Source: Verrucomicrobiota bacterium (GTDB lineage: Bacteria; Verrucomicrobiota; Verrucomicrobiia; Limisphaerales; Fontisphaeraceae). Taken from it: a stretch of 64,000 bases of DNA. Positions within the stretch are counted from its first letter, which is position 1, and the number at the start of each line of letters is the position of its first letter. Both the position numbers and the translations under genes were made by a program. The DNA is taken from the NCBI GenBank assembly GCA_037139415.1, contig JBAXGN010000010.1:1-64000 (forward strand), read 5' to 3'. Under the pieces are notes generated by a model. The model worked only from the letters and a program-made list of their open reading frames with translations, was not told where the DNA came from and did not search any database. This document shows, piece after piece, positions 56,011-64,000 of the stretch.

Positions 56011-59000
56011 TTAGGCTTTGATGCCTTGACGCGGTGGGTTCTTCCGGTTCCTAACCAATCCCCCATTCCTCTCCAGCCTTTGCTACTGTAGGTCTTATTT
56101 GGGTTAGTGGGAATATCCATGGGGAATCGTCCCAACTGCGTTATCTCGCCCCTGATAAAAGCAAACCACTCGGTACGACTCTTTAGTTTGAGATCTCTGA
56201 CAAATGCTCGTGCCTCGTGAAAAGAACGATATTTCCGCAAGAAAGTTGCCACAGTACCGGTTCCCAGCCAATCTCCATACCCTTTCCAGCCTTTCCCCAA
56301 ATACACAGTTTGCGGAGTTGCAGGGATATCCTTTGGAAACTGCCCTAAATGCGGCACCTCGCCCTTACAGTAGGCACACCATTCGGTATTGTTTTTAAGT
56401 TTAAGCTTACGGACGAAGGACCGCGCCGAAACAAACGGACGATATTGCTTAAGCCGAGGACAAATCGAACCTGTCCCCAGCCAGTCGCCGTAACCTCTCC
56501 AACCTTTTTTAGCGTAAGTGCCGCTGGGATTAGCCGGAATGTCCTTGGGCAGTCGCCCCAAATGACACATTTTACCCATACAAAAAGCTCGCCATTCAAG
56601 TTGATTCTTAAGCTTTAAATTTCGGGTGAATTTTCGCGCGTTATGAAAAGAGCGATATTCCTTTAAGAAGTTTGCTACGTTGCCAGTTCCTAGCCAGTCG
56701 CCGTAACCCCTCCAACCTTTTTTAGCGAAAGTATGGCTGGGGTTGGCCGGGATATCCTTGGGTAGTCGCCCCAAATGATGCATTTTTCCCTTACAAAAGT
56801 CTTGCCATTCAGTTTTACTCTTGAGCTTGAGCTTGCGAACAAAAGAACGAGCTTGGGGAAACGGGCGAAACTGCTTTAGCTGATTCGCAACAGTACCTGT
56901 CCCCAACCAATCCCCCATACCTTTCCAGCCTTTGTCAGCATAAGTCCGTGCGGGTCCAGCCGGAATGTCAGATGGTAACTTTTCAAGATGAGGCAGATGG
57001 CCTTTACAAAAGGTAGACCATTCATCTCGATTTTTAAGTTTAAGTTTACGGACAAAAATCCGCGCTTCTCTGAATACACGATATTTTTTTAGTTGGTCTG
57101 CCACTCTCTTGGTTCCAATCCAATCCCCCATTCCTTGCCATCCTTTGCTGGAGTAAGTCCTATATGGTTTTGCCGGAATATCGTTGGGTCGTCGTCCTAG
57201 CTGCGGTATTTCACCTTTACAGAAAGCACGCCATTCGGAGCTACTTTTGAGACCAAGCTTACGGGCAAATGACCGGGCTTCCCGAAACGGACGGAACTGT
57301 CTCAGGCTTGGCGCAACCGTGCCGGTTCCCAACCAATCGCCCATGCCCTTCCAGCCCTTGCCTATGTATGTGTTTTTAGGGGAAACTGGAATATCTGCAG
57401 GCAGTCGCCCTAATTTTGGCAACTCTCCTTTGCAGAAAGCAAACCACTCCGTTCCACTCTTCAATTTCAGTTTGCGAGCAAACTCACGCGCCTTGTAGAA
57501 TGGACGGTATGTTCTGAAATTCGTTGCTAATCTGCTGGTCCCTAGCCAATCGCCCATCCCCTTCCAGCCTTTATCGGCATATGTTCTCTCCGGACTGGCG
57601 GGAATATCTTTAGGTAACTGCCCCAGCTTTGGCATCCCACCTTTACAAAAATTGGACCATTCATCTCGGTTATTTAATTTCAGCCTGCGAGCAAATGCAC
57701 GCGCCATATGGAATGGACGAAATTCTCTAAGGCGTGTCGCAACTGTGCCTGTTCCTAGCCAATCACCCATGCCTTTCCAACCTACGCTAGCATAAGACAG
57801 ATTGGGATGTAACGGGATATCAGCTGGCATCCGGCCAAGGTGGCACATCCTTCCACCGCAATATGCAATCCATTCATCTCGACTTCTAAGTTTGAGGGTA
57901 TGAACAAATGCGCGCGCAGCGCTGAACGGACGGTATGTCTTGAGTTGATTGGCAATTCTTCCAGTCCCCAACCAATCGCCTACGCCTTTCCAACCTTTAT
58001 CTGCATAAATCCTCTCAGGTTTTTGTGGTATATCTACAGGCAAATACCCTAGCCGCAGCATTTTACCCTTACAAAAGGTATTCCATTCGATCCGATTGTT
58101 AAGTTGAAGTGACCTGGCAAACTCACGCGCTTCTTCAAACGGGCGCCACGACAATTTAGCTAGGCGATTCCAGCACTTGAGATCAATTTCGCGAACGAAC
58201 TGGGCGAGGTTAATCCGTTTGGCGAGACGTTCGCCCACGTCGAACTCGACGCTGCCGCCACTGGTGCGTTGCCGACCTTGGGAGACGCCACGGAAATATT
58301 CGATGATGCGGTCGTCGTTGGCGGCCAGGGCGCGGAGGGTGGTGAGCACTTCCTGAAACGAGTCTGACTCGAAGATGTCCTCCGGCAGGGCGTCCGCATC
58401 GTGAAGGATCGGCACGATGACATAGCCCAGTTTTTTGCCAGGACTCGGACGCAGGGCGCGGCCCACAGCCTGGACGATGTCCACCGCGCTCCGGCGCGGA
58501 TCGGCAAACAGCACGCAATCAATGCCCGGCACATCCACGCCCTCGGTAAGGCACCGGGCATTGGTAACCAGGCCGCGCCTGGCCTGCGCAAAATCGCCAA
58601 TGATGCGGGCACGGGTGCCGGTAGGGGTGCGCCCGGAGACATGGAACGTTTCCAGGCCACCATACCTGGGGAACGCGCGGGTGAAGGCCTCGTTATGGGC
58701 CTTGAACAGTTCCGCCCGCTGGATGCTGCCGTGGAACGACACCGCATGGCGGATGGGATGCCGGACCATCGCCTTGCGCAGCGCGATGAGGGAGGCGAGC
58801 ATATCGGCCTCGATCTCCCGGCTCCACCGTCCCTGGTCCGGTTTGACAAAGACATTTTTCCGGATCAGTTCCGCGACCTCATCGCGGGAGACGCAGATGC
58901 TGATGATCTTGTAATCACTGAGGATGGGCGGGGCATATTCCAGCGCCCGCTTGAAGGAGAGCAGATGGAAGGTCTCACCGTAGATGGCGGGGTTATCCAT

Positions 59001-60158
59001 GCTCAACACCGCGTCGCTCTGGCCCACGTAGCGCCGCTCGGTGGCGGTCATGAACAGGCGGCGGCGGATGGGCAGGTTCGCATCGTGCAGCAGGTGGGAG
59101 AACAGCTTGTCCGCGGCACCCACGGTCTTGTGTGCCTCATCCATGATACCGAGGTCAAAGCGGAATTTGGCGGAGCGCGCCGCCCGGGCGAGGGCCTCGC
59201 CGCTCTGGTAGGTGGTGAAGACGACCGTCCACCCGTGGTGCTTTCGTTTCAGCCACGCGGCAATATCCTCCGGGGCCGTGAGGCAAGGAACGCCGAGATC
59301 CTGCCGCAGCACGGCGACGTCATCACGCTCGATGCGACCGGCGGATTCATCGCTGCACACGCAAATCCACTCCACGGCCCGGCCGTTGGCCAGGGTTTCG
59401 CGCAGCCACACCTTGAGGGTCTGCCGGATGAGGGCGAGGCTGGGCACGGCAATGACGATACGTCGGGCCTGGAGCTGATCCGCAATCCAATAGGCGGTTA
59501 GGCTCTTGCCGCTGCCGCACGGCATGATGAGCTTGCCGCGCTTCGCCTTTTTGACGACAAAGTGATGGTACCCGTCCTTGACCGCACCCTTTTGATGCGG
59601 ACGCGGTTTCAAGGGGGCCAGCGATTCGGATTGATGAGCAAGGTGAGCCCGCAAGCGGGCGAAGAATTCGGCGTCAAGCCCCTGCCACACATCGAGCGCG
59701 CAGAACCCGATGCGCTCCTGATCCTTGAGCACGTGTGTGATGCGCTCGGTAGTGGAGCAGATAATGCCAAACGAGAAGCCGCGACACACACCAAAGGCGA
59801 GGCCGGTGAAGGTGGAGATTTCGCGCCAGGCCAGGGAGCGATCGGTTGGCTGACGAAACTTGCATTGGACAGCCCAGAACTCGCCATCCCGGGTCTCGGC
59901 CACGAGATCAATGCCCTGATCGGTGGCGGGGAGCTTGAGCTTTTCTCGCACGGCGGATGGCACGTCCCGTTGCAGCCAGACGTGCCGGAGCTTGCTCGCA
60001 TATTCCGGCTCCAGCAGGAGGTAGGCTTTGACGAGTTGCTCGAACAGGTCGCCCTTCTGTTGTTCGGTGAGCTGACGACAACAGCGCTCGACGTCCGCCC
60101 AGGAAGCACAGCTCCGGAGCGCGCCAGATACTGACCGAGTTGTTTCAGCATTCATCAT
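56007..60158 (-). CDS. Mrr-like nuclease + SF2 helicase protein with ten 71-residue integrase-type repeats
   Basis: 1383 aa. Residues 1-180: Mrr/restriction-endonuclease-like fold with Glu40, GIDLV (Asp84) and VQCKF (Gln98, Lys100), the D...QxK form of the PD-(D/E)xK site. Residues 185-640: SF2 ATPase with Walker A MPCGSGKS (Lys218), DEAH (340-343), TAT (371-373), a domain 2 from about 460 and QAVGRALRP (563-571). Residues 672-1383: ten tandem repeats of 71 aa (last 73), each with AR, EW, C, DIP, GW and GDWLGT at fixed positions, close to the phage-integrase repeat unit. The front half matches the start of type ISP restriction proteins, but no methyltransferase is present or adjacent. Proposed role: stand-alone DNA defence or processing. 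Confidence 0.85.
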   Translation of the reverse strand: MMNAETTRSVSGALRSCASWADVERCCRQLTEQQKGDLFEQLVKAYLLLEPEYASKLRHVWLQRDVPSAVREKLKLPATDQGIDLVAETRDGEFWAVQCKFRQPTDRSLAWREISTFTGLAFGVCRGFSFGIICSTTERITHVLKDQERIGFCALDVWQGLDAEFFARLRAHLAHQSESLAPLKPRPHQKGAVKDGYHHFVVKKAKRGKLIMPCGSGKSLTAYWIADQLQARRIVIAVPSLALIRQTLKVWLRETLANGRAVEWICVCSDESAGRIERDDVAVLRQDLGVPCLTAPEDIAAWLKRKHHGWTVVFTTYQSGEALARAARSAKFRFDLGIMDEAHKTVGAADKLFSHLLHDANLPIRRRLFMTATERRYVGQSDAVLSMDNPAIYGETFHLLSFKRALEYAPPILSDYKIISICVSRDEVAELIRKNVFVKPDQGRWSREIEADMLASLIALRKAMVRHPIRHAVSFHGSIQRAELFKAHNEAFTRAFPRYGGLETFHVSGRTPTGTRARIIGDFAQARRGLVTNARCLTEGVDVPGIDCVLFADPRRSAVDIVQAVGRALRPSPGKKLGYVIVPILHDADALPEDIFESDSFQEVLTTLRALAANDDRIIEYFRGVSQGRQRTSGGSVEFDVGERLAKRINLAQFVREIDLKCWNRLAKLSWRPFEEAREFARSLQLNNRIEWNTFCKGKMLRLGYLPVDIPQKPERIYADKGWKGVGDWLGTGRIANQLKTYRPFSAARAFVHTLKLRSRDEWIAYCGGRMCHLGRMPADIPLHPNLSYASVGWKGMGDWLGTGTVATRLREFRPFHMARAFARRLKLNNRDEWSNFCKGGMPKLGQLPKDIPASPERTYADKGWKGMGDWLGTSRLATNFRTYRPFYKAREFARKLKLKSGTEWFAFCKGELPKLGRLPADIPVSPKNTYIGKGWKGMGDWLGTGTVAPSLRQFRPFREARSFARKLGLKSSSEWRAFCKGEIPQLGRRPNDIPAKPYRTYSSKGWQGMGDWIGTKRVADQLKKYRVFREARIFVRKLKLKNRDEWSTFCKGHLPHLEKLPSDIPAGPARTYADKGWKGMGDWLGTGTVANQLKQFRPFPQARSFVRKLKLKSKTEWQDFCKGKMHHLGRLPKDIPANPSHTFAKKGWRGYGDWLGTGNVANFLKEYRSFHNARKFTRNLKLKNQLEWRAFCMGKMCHLGRLPKDIPANPSGTYAKKGWRGYGDWLGTGSICPRLKQYRPFVSARSFVRKLKLKNNTEWCAYCKGEVPHLGQFPKDIPATPQTVYLGKGWKGYGDWLGTGTVATFLRKYRSFHEARAFVRDLKLKSRTEWFAFIRGEITQLGRFPMDIPTNPNKTYSSKGWRGMGDWLGTGRTHRVKASKPK
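56010..58145 (-). repeat. Ten in-frame 213-bp coding repeats within the helicase gene
   Basis: Repeat 1 spans 58145-57933, and each following one is 213 bp lower: 57932, 57719, 57506, 57293, 57080, 56867, 56654, 56441, and 56228 for the last (to 56010). Fixed residues per unit are F3, A6-R7, F9, E20-W21, C25 (Ile in repeat 10), P36, D38-I39-P40, P43, G51-W52, G54, G56-D57-W58 and G60-T61. Positions 4-5, 11-18, 28-31 and 44-50 vary. GC by hand is about 45-53% on sampled lines, against 65-70% for the helicase part. Confidence 0.9.
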
Positions 60159-60338
60159 TCAGGGCAGCCGGACTTTAACCGGTAACGGTTGAAATAGGAA
60201 GCCAAAGCTGCTCACGGTATTTGCAGGCAGAATATCAGCGCCGACTGACGTCGAGCGGCTGCGCACTTTAGGAAATGCCAGAATCGCACTCCGGAATTCG
60301 TGCTTGCCCCGTAACAATAAAGGCGTAAGCTCCCATAC

Positions 60339-61898
60339 ATGAGCACAAGACATGATGGCGAGCCAAATGCCATGCTCCCTTATCGCCGCGCGACAAGTGA
60401 AAATCATGGAGCACGCGGGAAAGTCATTGCTTATCATTTCAGTTTGCAACCAAGCAGGTTTGCCCAAGCTGGCAGCCTTGGCCTTGCTGTCGCCTTGGCC
60501 GGGCTGTTCCTAACCACCGCCTGCAAGCCCTCGCACCAGGAGGCCAAAGACGTCAAGCTCGCCCAATCGCAGTTGGACCTGCCCACGCCCTCGCCGCAGC
60601 AACAAAAGGTGGCCGACGCCCACCTGGATTGGAACATGGAAACCCTCGTCGGGGCTTACGAAAAGGTCGGCTTAAAAAGCCCGAAATGGGATTCGGCGGC
60701 CCGAACCGCACTCAAACATTTTGCACAGGTGCGGGCGTATGGACCCAACGTGGAAGGGTTCCCGACCCAAATCCGTAATTATACGAGCATGGCGGTCAAC
60801 GCTGGCTGCAATGACCCCCTGATTAAGTACCTGCATGGCCGCTTCGTTCTGGACGCAAGCCGGAAGACCCCAGAGCAGATGGCGGAGATTTGGGAGGAGA
60901 TTGTGAACGGGCTCGAGAGCAGTTCCTACCCTGAGATTCGCAAATTTTATGTCCACGCACAGGCCAAGGAGATTTATGACCACCTCAAACCCCTTCCGCC
61001 CCAGTGGGGCGATCACATTCGGATCGCCCAACAGCACCTGGTAGCCGCGCTGGCTGACAAGTCCATACCCCCGATTGAGGTGGACGAGGCCGGACACCGG
61101 TTCCTGAGCCTGATCGAGCGGGTCCGGGCCGATCAGAAGAAGCAGGCCTACGATGAAATGGCTGCGCTGCTGGAAAAACGCTGGCCAAAGGCCGCGCTGA
61201 CCTATTTGCTTGAAGGTGAATTCTACGTGGAATATGCGTGGGACGGACGCTCCAGCAAGATGGCCGACAAAGTCACACCGGAACAATGGAAGCTATTCGC
61301 CGAACGTCTGGCGACCTCCGAGAAACTGCTATTGAAAGGCGCCGCCCTGAACCCCAAGGAAGGGCGCATTCCCGCTACGATGATCAAGGTGGTCTCCGGC
61401 CAAGGCAAAGGGTACCCAGAGATGCGGCAGTGGTTTGAGAAAGCGATGGACGCCGATCCCAACAACTACACAGCCTGCAACAATCTCCTCTACTTTTTGC
61501 TCCCGCGTTGGTATGGCTCCCGCGAAATGATGCTGGCGTTCGGACGCGAATGCGCCACCTCCGAGAAATGGGGCGGAACCGTGCCCCTGACCCTGTCGGA
61601 TGCGCATGAACTCTATTACCGCTTCGATGGCCCGAAAGACCTCAGTTATTGGCAACAACCTGAGGTTTGGCCCGACATCCGCACCGCCTTCGACAAGTTC
61701 TTCGCCCGGAATCCCAACGCCACCAGTTGGCGGCACAACTACGCCCGCTATGCCTGGTGGTGCCAGCAATGGGACGTCCTGCAGGAGCAGTTGAAACTGA
61801 TGGGTGACAACGTCAATTACGAATACTTTGGCGGGGAGGCTGAATTCCAGAAAATGGCCGACGAAGCAAAAAAACACGCACCGGCAGCCGCGAAATAA
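60339..61898 (+). CDS. Putative lipoprotein, DUF4034-like
   Basis: 519 aa. A hydrophobic segment followed by LTTAC (residues 58-62) fits a lipobox with Cys62, although the signal would be long from ATG 60339; a TTG at 60444 would give a normal one of about 27 residues, so the start is uncertain. The mature protein is helical and Trp/Tyr-rich (EWKLFAERL-like, YACNNLLYFLLPRWYGS-like segments) and resembles DUF4034-type or TPR-related proteins of Verrucomicrobia; I cannot assign a function. It ends 14 bp before the pilin-like gene, likely one transcript. Confidence 0.6.
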   Translation: MSTRHDGEPNAMLPYRRATSENHGARGKVIAYHFSLQPSRFAQAGSLGLAVALAGLFLTTACKPSHQEAKDVKLAQSQLDLPTPSPQQQKVADAHLDWNMETLVGAYEKVGLKSPKWDSAARTALKHFAQVRAYGPNVEGFPTQIRNYTSMAVNAGCNDPLIKYLHGRFVLDASRKTPEQMAEIWEEIVNGLESSSYPEIRKFYVHAQAKEIYDHLKPLPPQWGDHIRIAQQHLVAALADKSIPPIEVDEAGHRFLSLIERVRADQKKQAYDEMAALLEKRWPKAALTYLLEGEFYVEYAWDGRSSKMADKVTPEQWKLFAERLATSEKLLLKGAALNPKEGRIPATMIKVVSGQGKGYPEMRQWFEKAMDADPNNYTACNNLLYFLLPRWYGSREMMLAFGRECATSEKWGGTVPLTLSDAHELYYRFDGPKDLSYWQQPEVWPDIRTAFDKFFARNPNATSWRHNYARYAWWCQQWDVLQEQLKLMGDNVNYEYFGGEAEFQKMADEAKKHAPAAAK

Positions 61899-61912
61899 AG
61901 AAAACATCAAGC

Positions 61913-62803
61913 ATGATCTCCAGCACGACCACGTGGAAGGATGGTTCGGCGCGGCAAAATCGTCGACGTGCCTTCACCTTGGTTGAATTGCTGGTGGTGG
62001 TCGCCATTATTGGCATCCTGAGCGCGTTGCTGCTGCCGGCCCTTGGCTGGAGCAAACTCAAAGCCCAGGGCATTCAGTGCATGAACAATCACCGGCAGCT
62101 CACTATGGCGTGGCGCATGTACGTGGACGATAACGAGGACCAGATGCCCTTCGCCAGTCGTAATCCCAGCCTCCCGCAATTGAATCGGTACGCCTGGGTG
62201 ACCGGCGACCTGGATTTTGATCCAAATAACCGTTCCAACTGGGACGTGACCCAGGACATCATGAAAAGCCCGCTCTGGCCTTTTTGCGGCAATTCTGCTA
62301 CGCTCTGGAAGTGCCCAGCCGACCGATCCACCGTGACGGTCAACGGAACCGCCCTGGCGCGGGTACGCAGCATGTCGATGAACATGTGGATGGGTGGTTT
62401 TGCCGGTTATGACGGTGGACTCTCTGGGGGAGACTTTCGCACCTTGGGTGGCAACCCCTGGCGCGTCTATTTGAAAATGTCAGAATTGCAGGACCCGGGA
62501 CCTTCTCAAATCTTCCTGTTTTTAGACATGCGGGAAGACAGCATCGATTGGGGCAACTTTGCCACCGACATGCGAGGTTATCCAGACCAACCGCAAAAGA
62601 TCAGTTTTTATGATCTGCCCGGCAGCTATCACGGACGCGCCGGCGGTCTTTCCTTTGCGGACGGACATTCGGAGATTAAGCGCTGGCAGGATGACCGCAC
62701 GATGCCGCGTTTGATCGAGGGTGGTTTGATTCCAGACGTTTTTCCATCCCCAAACAACAAAGACATTCTCTGGTTCCAAGCGCATGCCACGCGCCGGAAA
62801 TAA
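61913..62803 (+). CDS. Prepilin-type protein with C-terminal DGH motif
   Basis: 296 aa. RRAFTLVELLVVVAIIGIL (20-38) is the type IV prepilin/pseudopilin signature, with cleavage before Phe and Glu at position 5 of the mature protein. The C terminus has FADGHSEIKRW, as in the large verrucomicrobial and planctomycetal pseudopilin-like families (DUF1559-related). It should be processed by the prepilin peptidase at 2834-4153. Such proteins are highly copied in this phylum; their role is not known. It follows the lipoprotein gene by 14 bp. Confidence 0.88.
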   Translation: MISSTTTWKDGSARQNRRRAFTLVELLVVVAIIGILSALLLPALGWSKLKAQGIQCMNNHRQLTMAWRMYVDDNEDQMPFASRNPSLPQLNRYAWVTGDLDFDPNNRSNWDVTQDIMKSPLWPFCGNSATLWKCPADRSTVTVNGTALARVRSMSMNMWMGGFAGYDGGLSGGDFRTLGGNPWRVYLKMSELQDPGPSQIFLFLDMREDSIDWGNFATDMRGYPDQPQKISFYDLPGSYHGRAGGLSFADGHSEIKRWQDDRTMPRLIEGGLIPDVFPSPNNKDILWFQAHATRRK

Positions 62804-62849
62804 CCTAAGTGGTGCCTCGAAGAGTTGGCAGACAGGCGGACGAGGCTAT

Positions 62850-63722
62850 TCATTTCGCCGGTTGTTGCTGGCGGTACACTCTGGGTGAGACGCCCATCTG
62901 GCTGCGGAATTGGCGGGTGAAGTAGTTGCTGTCGTTGAACCCCACCTGGAAGGCAATCTCGGTGACCGGTTCATCGGTTTGGCGCAACAGATTCGCCGCC
63001 CGATTGATCCGCAGTTGGATCAGGTACGCAATGGGGGAGTTTCCGGTCGCTGCCTGAAAGGCCCGCATGAAACTCCGGCGGGACATGTGCGCGGTAGCGG
63101 CCAAAAGCGGCAGCTCAATGGGTTCCCGGTAGTGCGTTTCCAGATGAGAGATGGCCTCGGCGATGCGCAACAATGCCCGCGAATCCGGATTCCAGGCCCG
63201 GTGATAGCAGCGGGATAAATACCCGATGATCTGCATGAAGTTGGCCATGGATAGAAAGGCAAATCCCGGTGCACGGTGCTTTAATTCCGTTTCGAGTTGT
63301 TCCAGATAGCCCAGCACGGTGCGCAATTCCGGCGGGGAAAGGTGCAACCGGCTTTTAAACTGGTGACGGCGACGCCACGCCGGTTCCAAGGTGAACAACG
63401 CATGATACCCCGCCAGCGTTGGAAGATCAAAGAGCGCCAGGTTCAGCTTATCGGGCTGGAACAAGACATTGACCAGACAAAGACGATCCATCCGCTCGTA
63501 CGTGTGCGGCCGTGACCCGCTAATGACAAACACGTCCCCGGCGCTCAGCGGCCAGGATTCCTTGGTGGTCACGTGCCATCCGCTGCCGCTGGTGATGAGG
63601 ACCAGCTCCGAAAACTCATGGGCGTGCATGCCGAACGGCGCCTGAGGTTCCCGCCGCTCGACGGCGATCGGGAAACCGTCCTGGTGGAACCACTCATTGG
63701 TCTTTAGCTTCTTATGGCTCAT
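62850..63722 (-). CDS. AraC-family transcriptional regulator, probably rhamnose-type
   Basis: 290 aa. An N-terminal cupin-type sugar-binding domain (HAHEFSELVLITSGSG, LSAGDVFVISG) is followed by a C-terminal double helix-turn-helix (about 188-285) with MSRRSFMRAFQAATG and FNDSNYFTRQFRSQMGVSP. It is divergent from an L-rhamnose isomerase gene, 125 bp away, so a role like RhaS/RhaR, activating rhamnose genes when the sugar is bound, is likely; the sugar itself is inferred from the neighbour. Confidence 0.85.
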   Translation of the reverse strand: MSHKKLKTNEWFHQDGFPIAVERREPQAPFGMHAHEFSELVLITSGSGWHVTTKESWPLSAGDVFVISGSRPHTYERMDRLCLVNVLFQPDKLNLALFDLPTLAGYHALFTLEPAWRRRHQFKSRLHLSPPELRTVLGYLEQLETELKHRAPGFAFLSMANFMQIIGYLSRCYHRAWNPDSRALLRIAEAISHLETHYREPIELPLLAATAHMSRRSFMRAFQAATGNSPIAYLIQLRINRAANLLRQTDEPVTEIAFQVGFNDSNYFTRQFRSQMGVSPRVYRQQQPAK

Positions 63723-63847
63723 GCTTCGGATTCACTGTGTGGCACTTTTATGCTAAACTTTGGCGCGATAGTCAAGGCTTCCGCAACTTGAAATGCCTAC
63801 CCTATGCCTGCTGAATATCAAATAGAACACGTAGAATAATTGTGCTT
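63723..63847. promoter_or_regulatory. Divergent control region between the AraC regulator and rhaA
   Basis: These 125 bp must hold both promoters and any AraC-type operator. It is A/T-rich toward rhaA (TCAAATAGAACACGTAGAAT). TTGAAA at 63789-63794 is a possible -35 for rhaA. No clear paired half-sites could be assigned. Confidence 0.35.
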
Positions 63848-64000
63848 ATGGCAACGAAAAACAAATCCATCGAAGCCGCTTACAAGCTGGCCAAAGAACG
63901 GTATGCAACGTATGGCGTGGACACCGATGCCGTGTTGAAACGGCTGGTCCAAGTGCCCGTCTCCCTGCACTGCTGGCAGGGCGATGACGTGGGGGGATTT
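63848..64000 (+). CDS. rhaA: L-rhamnose isomerase, 5' part only
   Basis: 51 codons from ATG 63848 run off the window. [20 protein letters not shown] and [16 protein letters not shown] match the start of RhaA, which has the conserved [14 protein letters not shown]-type segment. It converts L-rhamnose to L-rhamnulose, the first step of rhamnose use. The divergent AraC gene supports the assignment. The rest lies beyond 64000. Confidence 0.88.
   Translation, partial: MATKNKSIEAAYKLAKERYATYGVDTDAVLKRLVQVPVSLHCWQGDDVGGF

Noticed and set aside
56007-60158. Complete type ISP or type I restriction-modification system
   Set aside because: No methyltransferase motif (NPPY-type or SAM-binding) in the protein or its neighbours, and no specificity subunit; only the nuclease-helicase part resembles these systems.

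Overview
The window looks like a chromosome piece from a Verrucomicrobiota bacterium, probably a Limisphaerales/Pedosphaera-type free-living glycan degrader. This rests on gene content, since no rRNA or marker tree is available here. The supporting content is a PEP-CTERM protein beside its exosortase, DUF1080, ThuA and TIGR03067 proteins, a pilin-like protein with a C-terminal DGH motif, many secreted glycan-active enzymes, and intergenic DNA crowded with short interspersed and 21-bp repeats. Most of the window is GC-rich. Two stretches are clearly poorer in GC: about 37.0-38.3 kb and 56.0-58.2 kb.

Layout. 0-5 kb (minus strand): aroE, a prepilin peptidase, a PfkB sugar-phosphate kinase and a GspE/PilB ATPase, then tRNA-Arg(ACG). 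5.4-10.7 kb (plus): a small membrane protein, a PEP-CTERM protein with a strong terminator, an exosortase split by a frameshift at a run of nine G, and a TPR protein. 10.9-15.9 kb: metX, a UVR-motif protein, a broken Ser/Thr kinase start with a repeat element, a ThuA-like protein and an MFS transporter. 16.0-21.2 kb: pgi, a PLP decarboxylase, a histidine kinase-like protein with degenerate catalytic boxes, and a DUF1080 protein. 21.2-22.7 kb holds no gene: it carries a 0.5-kb array in exact 21-bp register and a nested inverted-repeat structure. 22.7-36.3 kb (minus): a TIGR03067 protein, a beta-CASP nuclease, a SWIM-SNF2 ATPase, the 2-oxoglutarate dehydrogenase operon sucA-sucB-lpd, a Tat-signal protein and an alpha-L-fucosidase. 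37.2-38.3 kb: two AT-rich orphan genes.

38.4-55.8 kb is a glycan-use region. On the minus strand are a GH9-like enzyme and a heparinase II/III-like protein. On the plus strand, after a nitroreductase and rdgB, comes a run of a beta-helix protein, KDPG aldolase, KDG kinase, a transporter remnant, a large secreted protein of unknown function and two sialidase-type proteins. Lyase-type depolymerisation feeding 2-keto-3-deoxygluconate into kdgK and eda suggests a uronate-containing glycan.

56.0-60.2 kb holds the most unusual gene: a 1383-aa protein with an Mrr-like nuclease domain, an SF2 helicase and ten 71-residue repeats that resemble the phage-integrase repeat unit. The GC content changes sharply where the repeats begin. 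It sits next to a truncated carbohydrate-binding gene and is a candidate single-protein defence or DNA-processing system. The window ends with a lipoprotein/pilin-like pair, an AraC regulator and, divergent from it, the start of L-rhamnose isomerase.
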